The translations under genes were made by a program, and so were the position numbers. A stretch of DNA of 64,000 bases from assembly GCF_014205335.1 (NCBI RefSeq), contig NZ_JACHNH010000001.1, forward strand, positions 5,946,501-6,010,500, in the 5' to 3' direction. Source of the stretch: Amorphoplanes digitatis. Lineage in GTDB: Bacteria > Actinomycetota > Actinomycetes > Mycobacteriales > Micromonosporaceae. Position 1 is the stretch's first letter. Each line of letters begins with the position of its first letter. The notes below the pieces were generated by a model, which worked only from the letters and a program-made list of their open reading frames with translations, searched no databases and was not told where the DNA came from. Shown in pieces: positions 51,631 to 60,056 of this stretch.

Positions 51631-52640
51631 CCGAGGTGATCGGCTACCGCCCCACCGCGGACGAGCTGTCGTACACGTTCGGCGGCCGCGAGCCGGTGCG
51701 CCGGGTCAAGCCCGGCACCATCCTCGAGCTGTACACCGAGGACTGCTTCGGCGGCCGGGTCCGCACCGTCGACGACCTGCCGTCGCAGGTGTGCGAGTTC
51801 CCCTACCTCAACCCGGTCACCGGCCCGTTCCACATCGAGGGCGCCGAGCCGGGCGACACCCTCGCGGTGCACTTCGCCGAGATCGTGCCGGCCCGCGACT
51901 GGGCGGTCTCCTCGACGTTCCCGCACTTCGGGGCGCTGACCACCACGCACACCACGGCGATGCTGCACCCGCCGCTCGACGAGGTGGTCTGGCGCTACGA
52001 CGTCGACGTCCCCGCGGGCCTCGTGCGCTACCACGCCCGGCGCGGCGACTTCAGCATGGAGCTCCCCCTGGACCCCATGCACGGTACGGCGGGAGTCGCG
52101 CCCGCCGCGTTCGAGAGCCGGATGACCATCGTCCCGGACGCGCACGGCGGCAACATGGACACCCCGGAGCTGCGGGCCGGCGTGACCGCGTACTTCGGGG
52201 TGAACGTGCCGGGCGCGCTGTTCGCCCTCGGCGACGGGCACTGCCGCCAGGGCGAGGGCGAGGTCTGCGGCACCGCCGTCGAGTCCGCGATGAACACCGT
52301 GCTCATCGTCGACGTGATCAAGGGCGCGGCCACCCCGACCCCGCGCTTCGAGACCGACGAGGCGCTGATGTCGGCGGGTTCGGCCCGGCCGCTGGAGGAC
52401 GCGTACCGGATGAGCCAGCACGACCTGGTGACCTGGGCGGCGGACCTGACCGGTCTGGACGTCCTCGACGCGTATCAGCTGATCAGCCAGGCGGGCGAGG
52501 CCCCGGTGGGCAACGTCTGCGACCCCAACTACACGATGCTGGCCAAGGTCCCCAAGCGCTACCTGGGCGTGGCGCCGGCCTACGAGGGCGTCCACAGCCG
52601 CCTGCGCACAGTGGCTCAGAACCACCTATCGTCCCGGTGA
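51627..52640 (+). CDS. Acetamidase/formamidase (FmdA/AmdA family)
   Basis: The GTG at 51627 overlaps the permease stop, with AAGGG upstream; 337 residues. Conserved stretches include GPFHIEGAEPGDTLAVHF, HGGNMDTPELRAG (metal-binding region) and FALGDGHCRQGEGEVCGTAV. The family hydrolyses formamide or acetamide to ammonia and the acid. It is the third gene of the amide-use operon, so the permease probably imports the substrate and the AmiC-like protein senses it. Confidence 0.9.
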   Translation: MTEVIGYRPTADELSYTFGGREPVRRVKPGTILELYTEDCFGGRVRTVDDLPSQVCEFPYLNPVTGPFHIEGAEPGDTLAVHFAEIVPARDWAVSSTFPHFGALTTTHTTAMLHPPLDEVVWRYDVDVPAGLVRYHARRGDFSMELPLDPMHGTAGVAPAAFESRMTIVPDAHGGNMDTPELRAGVTAYFGVNVPGALFALGDGHCRQGEGEVCGTAVESAMNTVLIVDVIKGAATPTPRFETDEALMSAGSARPLEDAYRMSQHDLVTWAADLTGLDVLDAYQLISQAGEAPVGNVCDPNYTMLAKVPKRYLGVAPAYEGVHSRLRTVAQNHLSSR

Positions 52641-52644
52641 CCCC

Positions 52645-52757
52645 TCAGACCTGACCCAGGTCGATCTCGATGTAGAAGGGCACGGTCAGTTTCACGGCGC
52701 CGGTGAAGGTCTCGGTGTCGCGGTAGCTTGCTCCGCCGTGACCATCTCAACAGCCAT
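52645..52757 (-). pseudogene. Deletion remnant of a Uma2-type endonuclease gene
   Basis: On the minus strand GGGAGG precedes an ATG (52757) encoding MAVEMVTAEQ, typical of the start of Uma2-family (DUF820) proteins, but the frame ends soon after. In another frame, SYRDTETFTGAVKLTVPF and YIEIDLGQV precede the stop at 52645-52647, the usual Uma2 C-terminus. About 160 codons between are missing. The start and end being kept suggests one internal deletion. Confidence 0.5.
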
Positions 52758-52872
52758 GCGCACCTCCCGGAATGTGATCGGCTCCGGCGACAAGCAGCCC
52801 CCATGCACGTGCGTCGATTGTCGCAAATTGCGCCTCCGGTACTGTGTACCTTCCTCGCATCGAAGGAAGTGC

Positions 52873-53460
52873 ATGCGCAGCTTTGTCTCGCGGCCGTTGG
52901 CCGCACCGTTGGCCACACTGCTCGGCGGCGCTCTCGTGCTCGGTGGCTGCTCGGCGTCCGACCCGGCACCCCCTGCGCCGGTCACCAAGCCCAGCGCGTC
53001 GGCGGCGCCGGCGGTCCGGTTGGCGACCCCGGCCAAGATCAACGGGCTGCCGCGGACGGAGGAGGCCAAGCGGCTCAAGGGTCCGGAGAGCATGACCGAG
53101 TCGTTCAAGCGGAGCGTGCTTCGGCCGACCGACTCGGTGGCCGCGGTGTACCTGAATCCGAAGGACCTCTCCGAAATGGTCGAGGTGAGCGCCGCGGCCG
53201 GCCAGGTGGCCACGCCCGACGTGGCGCTGCGGCTGCTCACCCAGAACCTGGCGGTTCAGCTGGAGGATGTGCGCCCGATCGACCTCGGCGTGGCGGGAGC
53301 GGTCGGAAGGTGTGGGGTCGACCGGGCGAACCGGCCCCTGGTGATCACGATGTGTCATTGGGCCGAGCCGGGAAGCGTCGGCTCGATCAACATCTGGTCG
53401 TCGAAGGACCGGCGCGACGACTTCGCCGACATCCGGGCGTTGATCCGGCCCCCGGCCTGA
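52873..53460 (+). CDS. Lipoprotein of unknown function
   Basis: The ATG at 52873 follows GAAGGAAG. A signal peptide ends in the lipobox LGGC (Cys21 region) followed by a Pro/Ala-rich linker. The mature part (about 140 residues) has two Cys (GRCGVD, TMCHWA). No catalytic motif is seen. The sequence resembles small actinobacterial lipoproteins without assigned function. Confidence 0.75.
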   Translation: MRSFVSRPLAAPLATLLGGALVLGGCSASDPAPPAPVTKPSASAAPAVRLATPAKINGLPRTEEAKRLKGPESMTESFKRSVLRPTDSVAAVYLNPKDLSEMVEVSAAAGQVATPDVALRLLTQNLAVQLEDVRPIDLGVAGAVGRCGVDRANRPLVITMCHWAEPGSVGSINIWSSKDRRDDFADIRALIRPPA

Positions 53461-53469
53461 GGCCGTGGG

Positions 53470-53838
53470 CTAAGCGCGCCGGGGTCGCTCGAGAGCGGCG
53501 TCGATCTCGGCGCGCCGGCGGGTCACGAGCGCCTCGTACGCCGCGTCGGGCAGGTGCCGCTCGTCGGTGAACCTGATGCCGCCCTTGGTGGAGTCGAAGC
53601 CCTCCAGCTCGGCCACCACGCCGGCGACGACGTCGGCGCTGAACGGGAACACCGAGTAGCCCTGCTTCGTCGACACGACGCTGATCAGCGGCCGGCCGCG
53701 GTAGCGCAGCGCCGCCATCCCGTAGCCCTTGCCCTCCTCCGCCTCCGGCACGACGGCCATCGCCCGCACCCGGTACCGCTCGAGCACCGTACGGGCGGGC
53801 TCGTCGCGGCCGGCGATGTAGTCGGTCACCTCACCCAT
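53470..53838 (-). CDS. DUF1801/YdhG-like small protein
   Basis: The 122-residue protein has VTDYIAGRDEPARTVLERYR, then EEGKGYGMAALRYRGRPLIS and GYSVFPFSADVVAGVV, matching the DUF1801 family (some members called iron chaperones). The start ATG at 53838 lacks a clear ribosome-binding site. It is convergent with the lipoprotein gene (gap 9 bases). Confidence 0.75.
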   Translation of the reverse strand: MGEVTDYIAGRDEPARTVLERYRVRAMAVVPEAEEGKGYGMAALRYRGRPLISVVSTKQGYSVFPFSADVVAGVVAELEGFDSTKGGIRFTDERHLPDAAYEALVTRRRAEIDAALERPRRA

Positions 53839-53883
53839 GCCGACATCGTGACACCCGCGCCACCGGATCGGCCCGCACGACAC

Positions 53884-53913
53884 AGCGGCGGCACCGGGAA
53901 CGGTGCCGCCGCT
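53884..53913 (-). terminator. Strong hairpin terminator after the LPxTG protein gene
   Basis: A perfect 13-bp stem (AGCGGCGGCACCG with its complement) and loop GGAA, 15 bases after the leftward stop at 53929. Confidence 0.75.
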
Positions 53914-53928
53914 GCGCGTACAGGTGCT

Positions 53929-56142
53929 CTAGCTGACGAAGGTGCGCCGCCGGCGGCGGCGTCCCCACCAGGCCAGGGCCGTGCCCGCGATGATCAGGGC
54001 GAGCGCGGCGGAGACCAGCGCCGGCACCGGAACGCTGTCGCCGGTGATCGGCAGGCCGCCGGCCTGGCCGCCGCCGCTCGCGCCGTCGGCCGGTGGCTTG
54101 GCGGTGTCGCCGGTCGTCGGCTTGGCCTTGGTGTTGCCGCCGAGCAGCAGCAGTTCGTCGCTCTCCGCGTCGTCGGTCATCGTCTGCACCGACGTCCTCG
54201 TGCTACGCGGCAGGTACTGGTGCTTCGCCGTGAACTGCTGCTTCGACACGTTCTGCTTGGGCGACTTGGAGAAGTCGACGCCGCCCATCGTGTAGACGTA
54301 GACCTGCCCGCCGGCCTCCCACTCGAACTTGTAGTCGCCGTCGCGGAACGACTTGAGGTACCGCTGCCAGGTCTCGTTGAAGTCCCACTTCTCGCCGCGG
54401 ATCGGCCACTTCGACGCGTCGTCGCTGTTGATGATCTTGCGGTAGTCGGTGGCCTTCTTCGCGTCCTGTAGCCGGATCCACTCGGCCGCCACCCGGGAGG
54501 TATATACGCGGCGCAGGTCGGCGTACGCGGGGTCCTCAGCGATCTTCTTCTCGACCGCCGGAACGATCAGCTTCTCGACGACCTTCTGGTTGTGCTCGAT
54601 CTGCGCCTTGGTGGGCTCGCACGGGTCGCCGGGAAGGTCGAAGTCGACCTCCTGCGGCACAGAGTTGACCTTGAGCGGGGCGTCCAGGATGTAGATGCCG
54701 CCGTCCTGCTCGCGCACCTGCGCGGGCTTCGGCTCGATCCAGTTGCGGATGCCGTGCAGGCAGGGCAGCCCGTCCTTCAGCTGGTTCTCGTCCCAGAACT
54801 TCTTTCCGAGGTCGGTCTTCGGGTTCATGAACGCGGCGAAGTCGTGCTTCATCTGCAGGTCGGCCTCGAGCAGCACCCGTCCGGCGTCGGTCTTGCCGAA
54901 CTTGGCGTCCATCACCCGCTGCGGCTCGTCCGGGTTGAGGTTCACCCAGAACTTCTCCGGGGTCAGCGACAGCCAGGTGAAGAACGAGTCGGAGATCAGC
55001 TGGGCCTTCTCCTGGCCGCCGAAGCCGGGCTTGGTGTCCGGGTCGGGCATCTTCTCGGCGGTGAACGAGTAGTCCAGGCCCTCGCCCTTGACCGGGGCGC
55101 CGACGAAACGCAGCTCGAGGGTGGAGAAGTCGACGCCGCCGGGTCCGCGCAGGCGCTGGCCGGTCGGGTCGCCCTGCCGGATGCGCTCGATCTGCTGGCG
55201 CATGCTCTCCGGGGTCGGCTTCGACTGGTTGAGCATGTCGTTGAGGCCGCCGCGCGAGCCGGAGTTCGCCTGCGGGTTCGGGTTCAGCGTCGGGTCGAAC
55301 TTGGTGTGCGGGCCGGGCGTGAACCGCACGACCGGGGTGGAGCGGTGCTGGTAGACGGTGACCCGGGACCTGCCGTCCGGGTGCGACCCGGCCTCGGCGC
55401 GCAGCTCGCCCAGCTTGACGTTGGTGCGGGCCTCCGGCTCCTGGCCGTAGACGTAGCGCAGCGAGTAGTCCTTGAACCGCGTGTCCTTGAGCACCTGGCG
55501 GTCGTTCGGGAGCTGCTTGTCGACGATCCCGCCGCCCGACTTGATCTCGACGAACTCCTTGGTCTTCTGGTTGACCGCGTCGTACCGGCGGATGACCTTG
55601 CCGTCCGCGTCCTTGACCTCGACCTCGCAGAGCCAGTCCGGGCCGACCAGGTTCAGGTCCTGCACGACCTTCTTGTGGAAGGCCTCGCCGCGCGTGCGGC
55701 GGGCGGCGTTGTCGATGTACGCGTCGTTGAGCCAGTCCTGGAACGTGCCCTTGTAAGGGTTCGCGCTGGTCTGCCGGTTGTTGTAGCTGGCGTAGACCTT
55801 GCGCGGGTCGCCCTCTTTCCACTTCTTCGAGTCGGTGCCGGACTCCTCGAGTTGCTCGGCCGTCGGCGCCGCCAGCCCGTCCATCGACTGCCGCTGGTTC
55901 GTGTAGTCGTACGTGTCCCACGCCGACTTGATCCGGCTGGCGTCACCGCCCGGCAGCGTCCCCGGTTTCGACGGGTTGCCGGTCAGCTTGAACTTGGCGT
56001 CGCAGCGCTTGCCGGTCAGCGTGACCGGCGCCGCCGCCGCGGCGACCGGCAGGGCGCCGGCGGCCAGCACCACGGCGCAGACGGCCGCGACCATGCCGCG
56101 GAAGAGCAGGTGTGCGCGGAGCCGGGCTCTGGGGTAGCTCAT
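53929..56142 (-). CDS. Cell-wall-anchored protein with a PD-(D/E)xK-like motif
   Basis: The 737-residue protein has a signal peptide (about 1-38) and a C-terminal sorting signal LPITGD followed by a hydrophobic helix (ALVSAALALIIAGTALAWW) and an Arg-rich tail. Near residues 150-201 a restriction-endonuclease-like stretch appears: RGEAFHKKVV, then RRYDAVNQ with Asp188 and KEFVEIKSGG with Glu199 and Lys201 (D-x10-ExK). This may be a nuclease toxin or a structural relic. The rest (about 250-650) is unrecognised and lacks repeats. It is divergent from a small hypothetical gene. Confidence 0.78.
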   Translation of the reverse strand: MSYPRARLRAHLLFRGMVAAVCAVVLAAGALPVAAAAAPVTLTGKRCDAKFKLTGNPSKPGTLPGGDASRIKSAWDTYDYTNQRQSMDGLAAPTAEQLEESGTDSKKWKEGDPRKVYASYNNRQTSANPYKGTFQDWLNDAYIDNAARRTRGEAFHKKVVQDLNLVGPDWLCEVEVKDADGKVIRRYDAVNQKTKEFVEIKSGGGIVDKQLPNDRQVLKDTRFKDYSLRYVYGQEPEARTNVKLGELRAEAGSHPDGRSRVTVYQHRSTPVVRFTPGPHTKFDPTLNPNPQANSGSRGGLNDMLNQSKPTPESMRQQIERIRQGDPTGQRLRGPGGVDFSTLELRFVGAPVKGEGLDYSFTAEKMPDPDTKPGFGGQEKAQLISDSFFTWLSLTPEKFWVNLNPDEPQRVMDAKFGKTDAGRVLLEADLQMKHDFAAFMNPKTDLGKKFWDENQLKDGLPCLHGIRNWIEPKPAQVREQDGGIYILDAPLKVNSVPQEVDFDLPGDPCEPTKAQIEHNQKVVEKLIVPAVEKKIAEDPAYADLRRVYTSRVAAEWIRLQDAKKATDYRKIINSDDASKWPIRGEKWDFNETWQRYLKSFRDGDYKFEWEAGGQVYVYTMGGVDFSKSPKQNVSKQQFTAKHQYLPRSTRTSVQTMTDDAESDELLLLGGNTKAKPTTGDTAKPPADGASGGGQAGGLPITGDSVPVPALVSAALALIIAGTALAWWGRRRRRRTFVS

Positions 56143-56313
56143 GTGGATCCCCGTCCAGGGAGGAAACGCCGGGTGCCTCCCCGTTTGTAGTCGTCTGGTC
56201 CCCCGGCGCCGTGTGGCACCATATGGAACGGAACCGTATCGGCGCGACCCGATACGGCCTGATCGACCGGTATGGATATCTTTTCGTTACCAAGCGCTGA
56301 GTGGAGATAGGAC

Positions 56314-56769
56314 ATGAGCGACTGGGCCGACAACCCGCGGCTGAACACGTGGCTGGCGGCCCAGCAGGCGGCCTTCCCGGCCTGGTCCCGCGAGACCAGG
56401 CAGGACTGGGACTTCACCGTGGACTCGCTGGATCGCCTGGAGCGGCTCCTGCGTGAGCGGTTCGCCGGCCGGGCCGAGCTGGTCGCGGCCGAGGAGTCCG
56501 GCCGGCCCGAGGTCCTGGTGCCGGGGTGGTACCTCGGCGAGGTGCTCAACCGCAACTACGGCACCGCCTGGCACCGCAACCCGGTCGAGCCCACCCACCC
56601 CGATCAGCCGAAGACCCCGTTCGTCCAGCTGCCGGAGGAGCCCGGAGCCGAGTACGAGGACGAGGACGACATCCCGCCGGTCTGCAACCCGTTCACCGAG
56701 ATCCGCGGCCTGTTCGTCCGCGGCCCGGACGACCACCTGCGGGACGCCGTCATCCGATACGAGCGGTAG
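56314..56769 (+). CDS. Hypothetical cytoplasmic protein
   Basis: The ATG at 56314 has GGAG upstream. The 151-residue protein is acidic, with a helical first half (FTVDSLDRLERLLRERFAGR), the conserved-looking GWYLGEVLNRNYGTAWHRNP, and an Asp/Glu-rich loop (YEDEDDIP). Such acidic single-domain proteins include toxin immunity proteins and SMI1-like folds. The neighbour encodes a protein with a nuclease-like motif but on the opposite strand. No firm family. Confidence 0.6.
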   Translation: MSDWADNPRLNTWLAAQQAAFPAWSRETRQDWDFTVDSLDRLERLLRERFAGRAELVAAEESGRPEVLVPGWYLGEVLNRNYGTAWHRNPVEPTHPDQPKTPFVQLPEEPGAEYEDEDDIPPVCNPFTEIRGLFVRGPDDHLRDAVIRYER

Positions 56770-56917
56770 GCCGGGAGGCCGCCGCCGAAGGTGCATTCCG
56801 TGCTATCACCGGTGCACCACGGCCTAGCGACAGGCATCGACGGAATCCAAGGATGTGGTCCATGGCGGACGAACGCTCCGCCGCCGGCCGGACCATTCCC
56901 TTCCCGGAGGCCGCACC

Positions 56918-59191
56918 GTGTCGCACACCGCCCGCCGCCGCATCGCGCTGTCCGTCGCCGCGCTCGCCCTGCTCACCCCCGCCGTCCAGGTGGCCGCCGC
57001 GCCGGGCGCGGCCGCGGACGACGACTGCGCCACCGTGCCGTGGATGAACCGGCACGCCTCGCCCGGGCAGCGCGCCCGCGCCCTGCTCGCCGCCTCGTCG
57101 CTGGATCAGAAGCTGCGCTGGCTCGACGAGCACTCGGCGAACGACCCGGCCCGGACCACGTTCACCACCGCGCGCCCCCGCGAGATCCCCGCGGACCAGT
57201 TCACCCCGGTCACCTTCACGATGCCGCCGCAGGTGCCGTGCACCCCGACGATCCAGTACACCGACGCGCCGTCGGTCATCGCGGGCGCGGGCCCGGGCGT
57301 CACCGTCTACCCGGCGAACGTGTCGCTGTCGTCGTCCTGGGACACCGCGCTCGCGTACGACAAGGGCGTCGCCATGGGTCACGAGGCGTGGCGCAAGCAG
57401 CGCAACGTGCTGCTGGGGCCGGGGATCGCCGCCGGCCGGGACCCGCGCAGCGGGCGGACCTCCGAGTACCTCGGCGAGGACCCGGTGCTGTCCGGCCTGA
57501 TGGCCGCGGCGTACACCCGCGGCGTCGGCGCCGACGGCGGCGAGCCGGTGCAGTCACAGCTCAAGCACTTCGTCGCCAACGAGCAGGAGACCGACCGCGC
57601 CAACAGCTCGTCCAACGTGGACGGCCGGACGCTGCGCGAGATCTACACCCTGCCGTACGAGATCGCCATCGACCGTGGCGACGTCGGCTCGGTCATGTGC
57701 TCGTTCAACCAGGTCGACCACGACTGGGCCTGCGGCAGCGAGCTGCTGCTGGCCCGGATCCTCAAGCGGGAGATCGGCTTCGACGGCTGGGTGGTCACCG
57801 ACTTCGGCGCCCGGCACTACCTGAGCGACGACCCACCCTCGCTGGGGGCCGGCCTGGACCAGGAGCTGAACGCGTGGCGGTACTGGACGCCGATGGCGAT
57901 CAAGGAGCTGATCGGGCAGGGCCGCCTGCGCGTAGCGGACGTGGACGGTGCCGCGTACCGGATCGTGCGCGCACACCTCGCCGCCGGGCTCTTCGACGTG
58001 CCGCGGATCGCCGCACCGGACGCCGACGTCTCCACCCCGAACAGCGAGGCGCTGGCACGCCGCCTGGCCGAGCGGGGCTCCGTGCTGCTGAAGAACACCG
58101 GCGTGCTGCCCCTGTCCGGCGCCGCCCGGACGATCGCGGTGATCGGGTCCACCGCGGCGAACACGCCGGCGACGGGCGACATCGACGCGTCAAGCGTCTG
58201 CCTGCACACCGCGCCGAGCGTCCCCTGCACCGCGGTGGCGCCGCTGGACAGCATCACCGCGCGCGCCGCCGCGACCGGCGGCACCGTCACGTACGCCGAC
58301 GGCAGCGACCCGGCCGCCGCGGCGGCCCTCGCGGCCGCCGCCGACGTGGCGGTCGTCTTCGGCTACTACCGGGAGGGCGAGTTCGCCGACCGGCCGAACA
58401 TCTCGCTGGACGGCGACGGAGACGCCCTGATCAGCGCGGTGGCGGCGGCCAACCCCGCCACGGTGGTCGTGCTGGAGACCGGCGGCCCGGTGGTCATGCC
58501 CTGGATCGACTCGGTCCCGGCCGTCCTGGAGGTCTGGTACGCCGGTGAGCAGGCCGGCCCGGCCGTCGCGGCGCTGCTGTGGGGCGACACCGCGCCCACC
58601 GGCAAGCTCACCCACACGTTCCCCCGCTCCGAGGCCGACCTGCCGACCGCCGGCGACCCCGAGCGGTACCCCGGCACGTTCTCCGACGGGTCGATCGTCC
58701 GGCCGCCCGGCAGCGACGAGCCGCGCCAGGTCGAGTACAAGGAGGGGCTGCGGGTCGGCTACCGGTGGTACGCGGCGCGGGACGTCGAGCCGCTGTTCCC
58801 GTTCGGTCACGGCCTGACCTACACGAGCTTCCGGTACGACCGGCTGCGGGTCGCGCCGCCGGCCGCGAAGGGTGGCGACCTGCGGATCCGCTTCCGGCTG
58901 ACGAACACCGGCAAGCGGACCGGCACGGAGACGGCGCAGGCGTACGTCGAGCTGCCCCGCCCGGCCGGCGAGCCGTCGAAGCGGCTGCTCGCCTGGCGCA
59001 ATGTCACGCTGGACCCCGGGCGGTCGCGCGCCGTCGACATCGTCGTTCCCGCGGCCGACCTCGCCGACCTGCACCTGTTGCAGTACTGGAACGCCCGGAC
59101 CGGCCGCTGGACCACCGCCGACGGCACCTACCGCGTCACCGTCGGCGGCTCCTTCGACACCTCACTGACCGGCCGGTTCACTATCCGCTGA
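56918..59191 (+). CDS. Secreted glycoside hydrolase family 3 (beta-glucosidase-like)
   Basis: The GTG at 56918 with GGAGG upstream gives 757 residues. The signal peptide ends near AAA (about 27). The GH3 N-terminal TIM barrel has KHFVANEQETDR and the nucleophile Asp in GFDGWVVTDFGARHYL; the alpha/beta domain follows, and a fibronectin-like C-terminal domain (RLTNTGKRTGTETAQAYVEL). Family members hydrolyse beta-glucosides or beta-xylosides. The neighbouring GH12 gene suggests cellobiose-type products. Confidence 0.88.
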   Translation: MSHTARRRIALSVAALALLTPAVQVAAAPGAAADDDCATVPWMNRHASPGQRARALLAASSLDQKLRWLDEHSANDPARTTFTTARPREIPADQFTPVTFTMPPQVPCTPTIQYTDAPSVIAGAGPGVTVYPANVSLSSSWDTALAYDKGVAMGHEAWRKQRNVLLGPGIAAGRDPRSGRTSEYLGEDPVLSGLMAAAYTRGVGADGGEPVQSQLKHFVANEQETDRANSSSNVDGRTLREIYTLPYEIAIDRGDVGSVMCSFNQVDHDWACGSELLLARILKREIGFDGWVVTDFGARHYLSDDPPSLGAGLDQELNAWRYWTPMAIKELIGQGRLRVADVDGAAYRIVRAHLAAGLFDVPRIAAPDADVSTPNSEALARRLAERGSVLLKNTGVLPLSGAARTIAVIGSTAANTPATGDIDASSVCLHTAPSVPCTAVAPLDSITARAAATGGTVTYADGSDPAAAAALAAAADVAVVFGYYREGEFADRPNISLDGDGDALISAVAAANPATVVVLETGGPVVMPWIDSVPAVLEVWYAGEQAGPAVAALLWGDTAPTGKLTHTFPRSEADLPTAGDPERYPGTFSDGSIVRPPGSDEPRQVEYKEGLRVGYRWYAARDVEPLFPFGHGLTYTSFRYDRLRVAPPAAKGGDLRIRFRLTNTGKRTGTETAQAYVELPRPAGEPSKRLLAWRNVTLDPGRSRAVDIVVPAADLADLHLLQYWNARTGRWTTADGTYRVTVGGSFDTSLTGRFTIR

Positions 59192-59336
59192 CGGGCCTGC
59201 CCGGCCAGTCAATTCCTAATTGGAGAGACGTTCCGGTCCTTTGTGGATGGATGGAGAACCGAGGCGCCTGACCGGCAGGTCGCGCTGCACCGCATGGTGG
59301 ATGACAGAGTCCGAACGGTCCATTCATCATCACCGC

Positions 59337-59867
59337 ATGAAGAGAATCTTGCGCAGGACCGGCGTCGTGGCGGTCATCGCGGCGGCGCTGGCGATCCTGG
59401 CACCGTCGGCTGCCTACGCCTGGTCCGACCTCCCCAACAACAGTGCGCTGCGCCAGCCGTACGACGGGAACGCGGAGGGCACCGACGTCGTACCCATGTA
59501 CAACTCCAGCCACCAGCAGATCGGCACCTATCAGCTGAAGGTCAACTACTGGTACGGCGAGTACGCCGGCACGTTGTACAACGTCGAGGTGACCATCTGC
59601 GTCAAGGACACCCTCGCCAACGGGCGCGGCGTGGTCGCCCGCGTCCTGCTGAAGTGGGGCACGAACGAGAGCAAGGAAGTCGGCAAGTTCAGGGACAAGT
59701 CGGGGTGTTACGGCGCGGTGTACAAGAGCGCCGAGGGAGCCGTCTGGGCCGTCGACGTCGACCACGGCGAGATCTGGTCCGGCGTGCCCTACCAGTACAC
59801 CGGCACCTACAACCGTTACACCTCGGCGGTCGGCGCCGGCCCGTACTGGCCGGTCTTCACCACCTGA
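59337..59867 (+). CDS. Small secreted protein
   Basis: The ATG at 59337 gives 176 residues with a signal peptide (ending AYA, about 26). The mature part is Tyr/Trp-rich with two Cys (VTICVKD, SGCYGAV) probably bridged. No known fold. It may bind polysaccharide, given its neighbours, but this is inference. Confidence 0.7.
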   Translation: MKRILRRTGVVAVIAAALAILAPSAAYAWSDLPNNSALRQPYDGNAEGTDVVPMYNSSHQQIGTYQLKVNYWYGEYAGTLYNVEVTICVKDTLANGRGVVARVLLKWGTNESKEVGKFRDKSGCYGAVYKSAEGAVWAVDVDHGEIWSGVPYQYTGTYNRYTSAVGAGPYWPVFTT

Positions 59868-59885
59868 CCGAGCGGGAAGCACCCA

Positions 59886-59922
59886 CGCCGGCGGCGACAG
59901 CGCGATGCTGTCGCCGCCGGCG
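59886..59922 (+). terminator. Very strong hairpin terminator
   Basis: A perfect 16-bp stem (left arm CGCCGGCGGCGACAGC) with loop GCGAT, 18 bases after the stop of the small secreted protein gene. Confidence 0.8.
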
Positions 59923-60000
59923 CAATCATTGCTCAACCGGCCACAGAGACTTAACATCTGCGCAATACCGCATAGACACTCATCGACGTTGCGAACCCAC

Positions 60001-60018
60001 CGTCGAAGCGCTTCGACG
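60001..60018. promoter_or_regulatory. 18-bp perfect palindrome upstream of the cellulase gene (LacI/CebR-type operator)
   Basis: CGTCGAAGCGCTTCGACG is its own reverse complement, 39 bases before the GH12 start. Its AGCGCT centre is shared with CebR-type operators (GAGCGCTC). It is probably bound by a LacI-family regulator that releases with cellobiose or a related sugar. Confidence 0.7.
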
Positions 60019-60056
60019 AATCCCAGTGCGGTGCCATCTCTCGAGATTGGAAGCAG

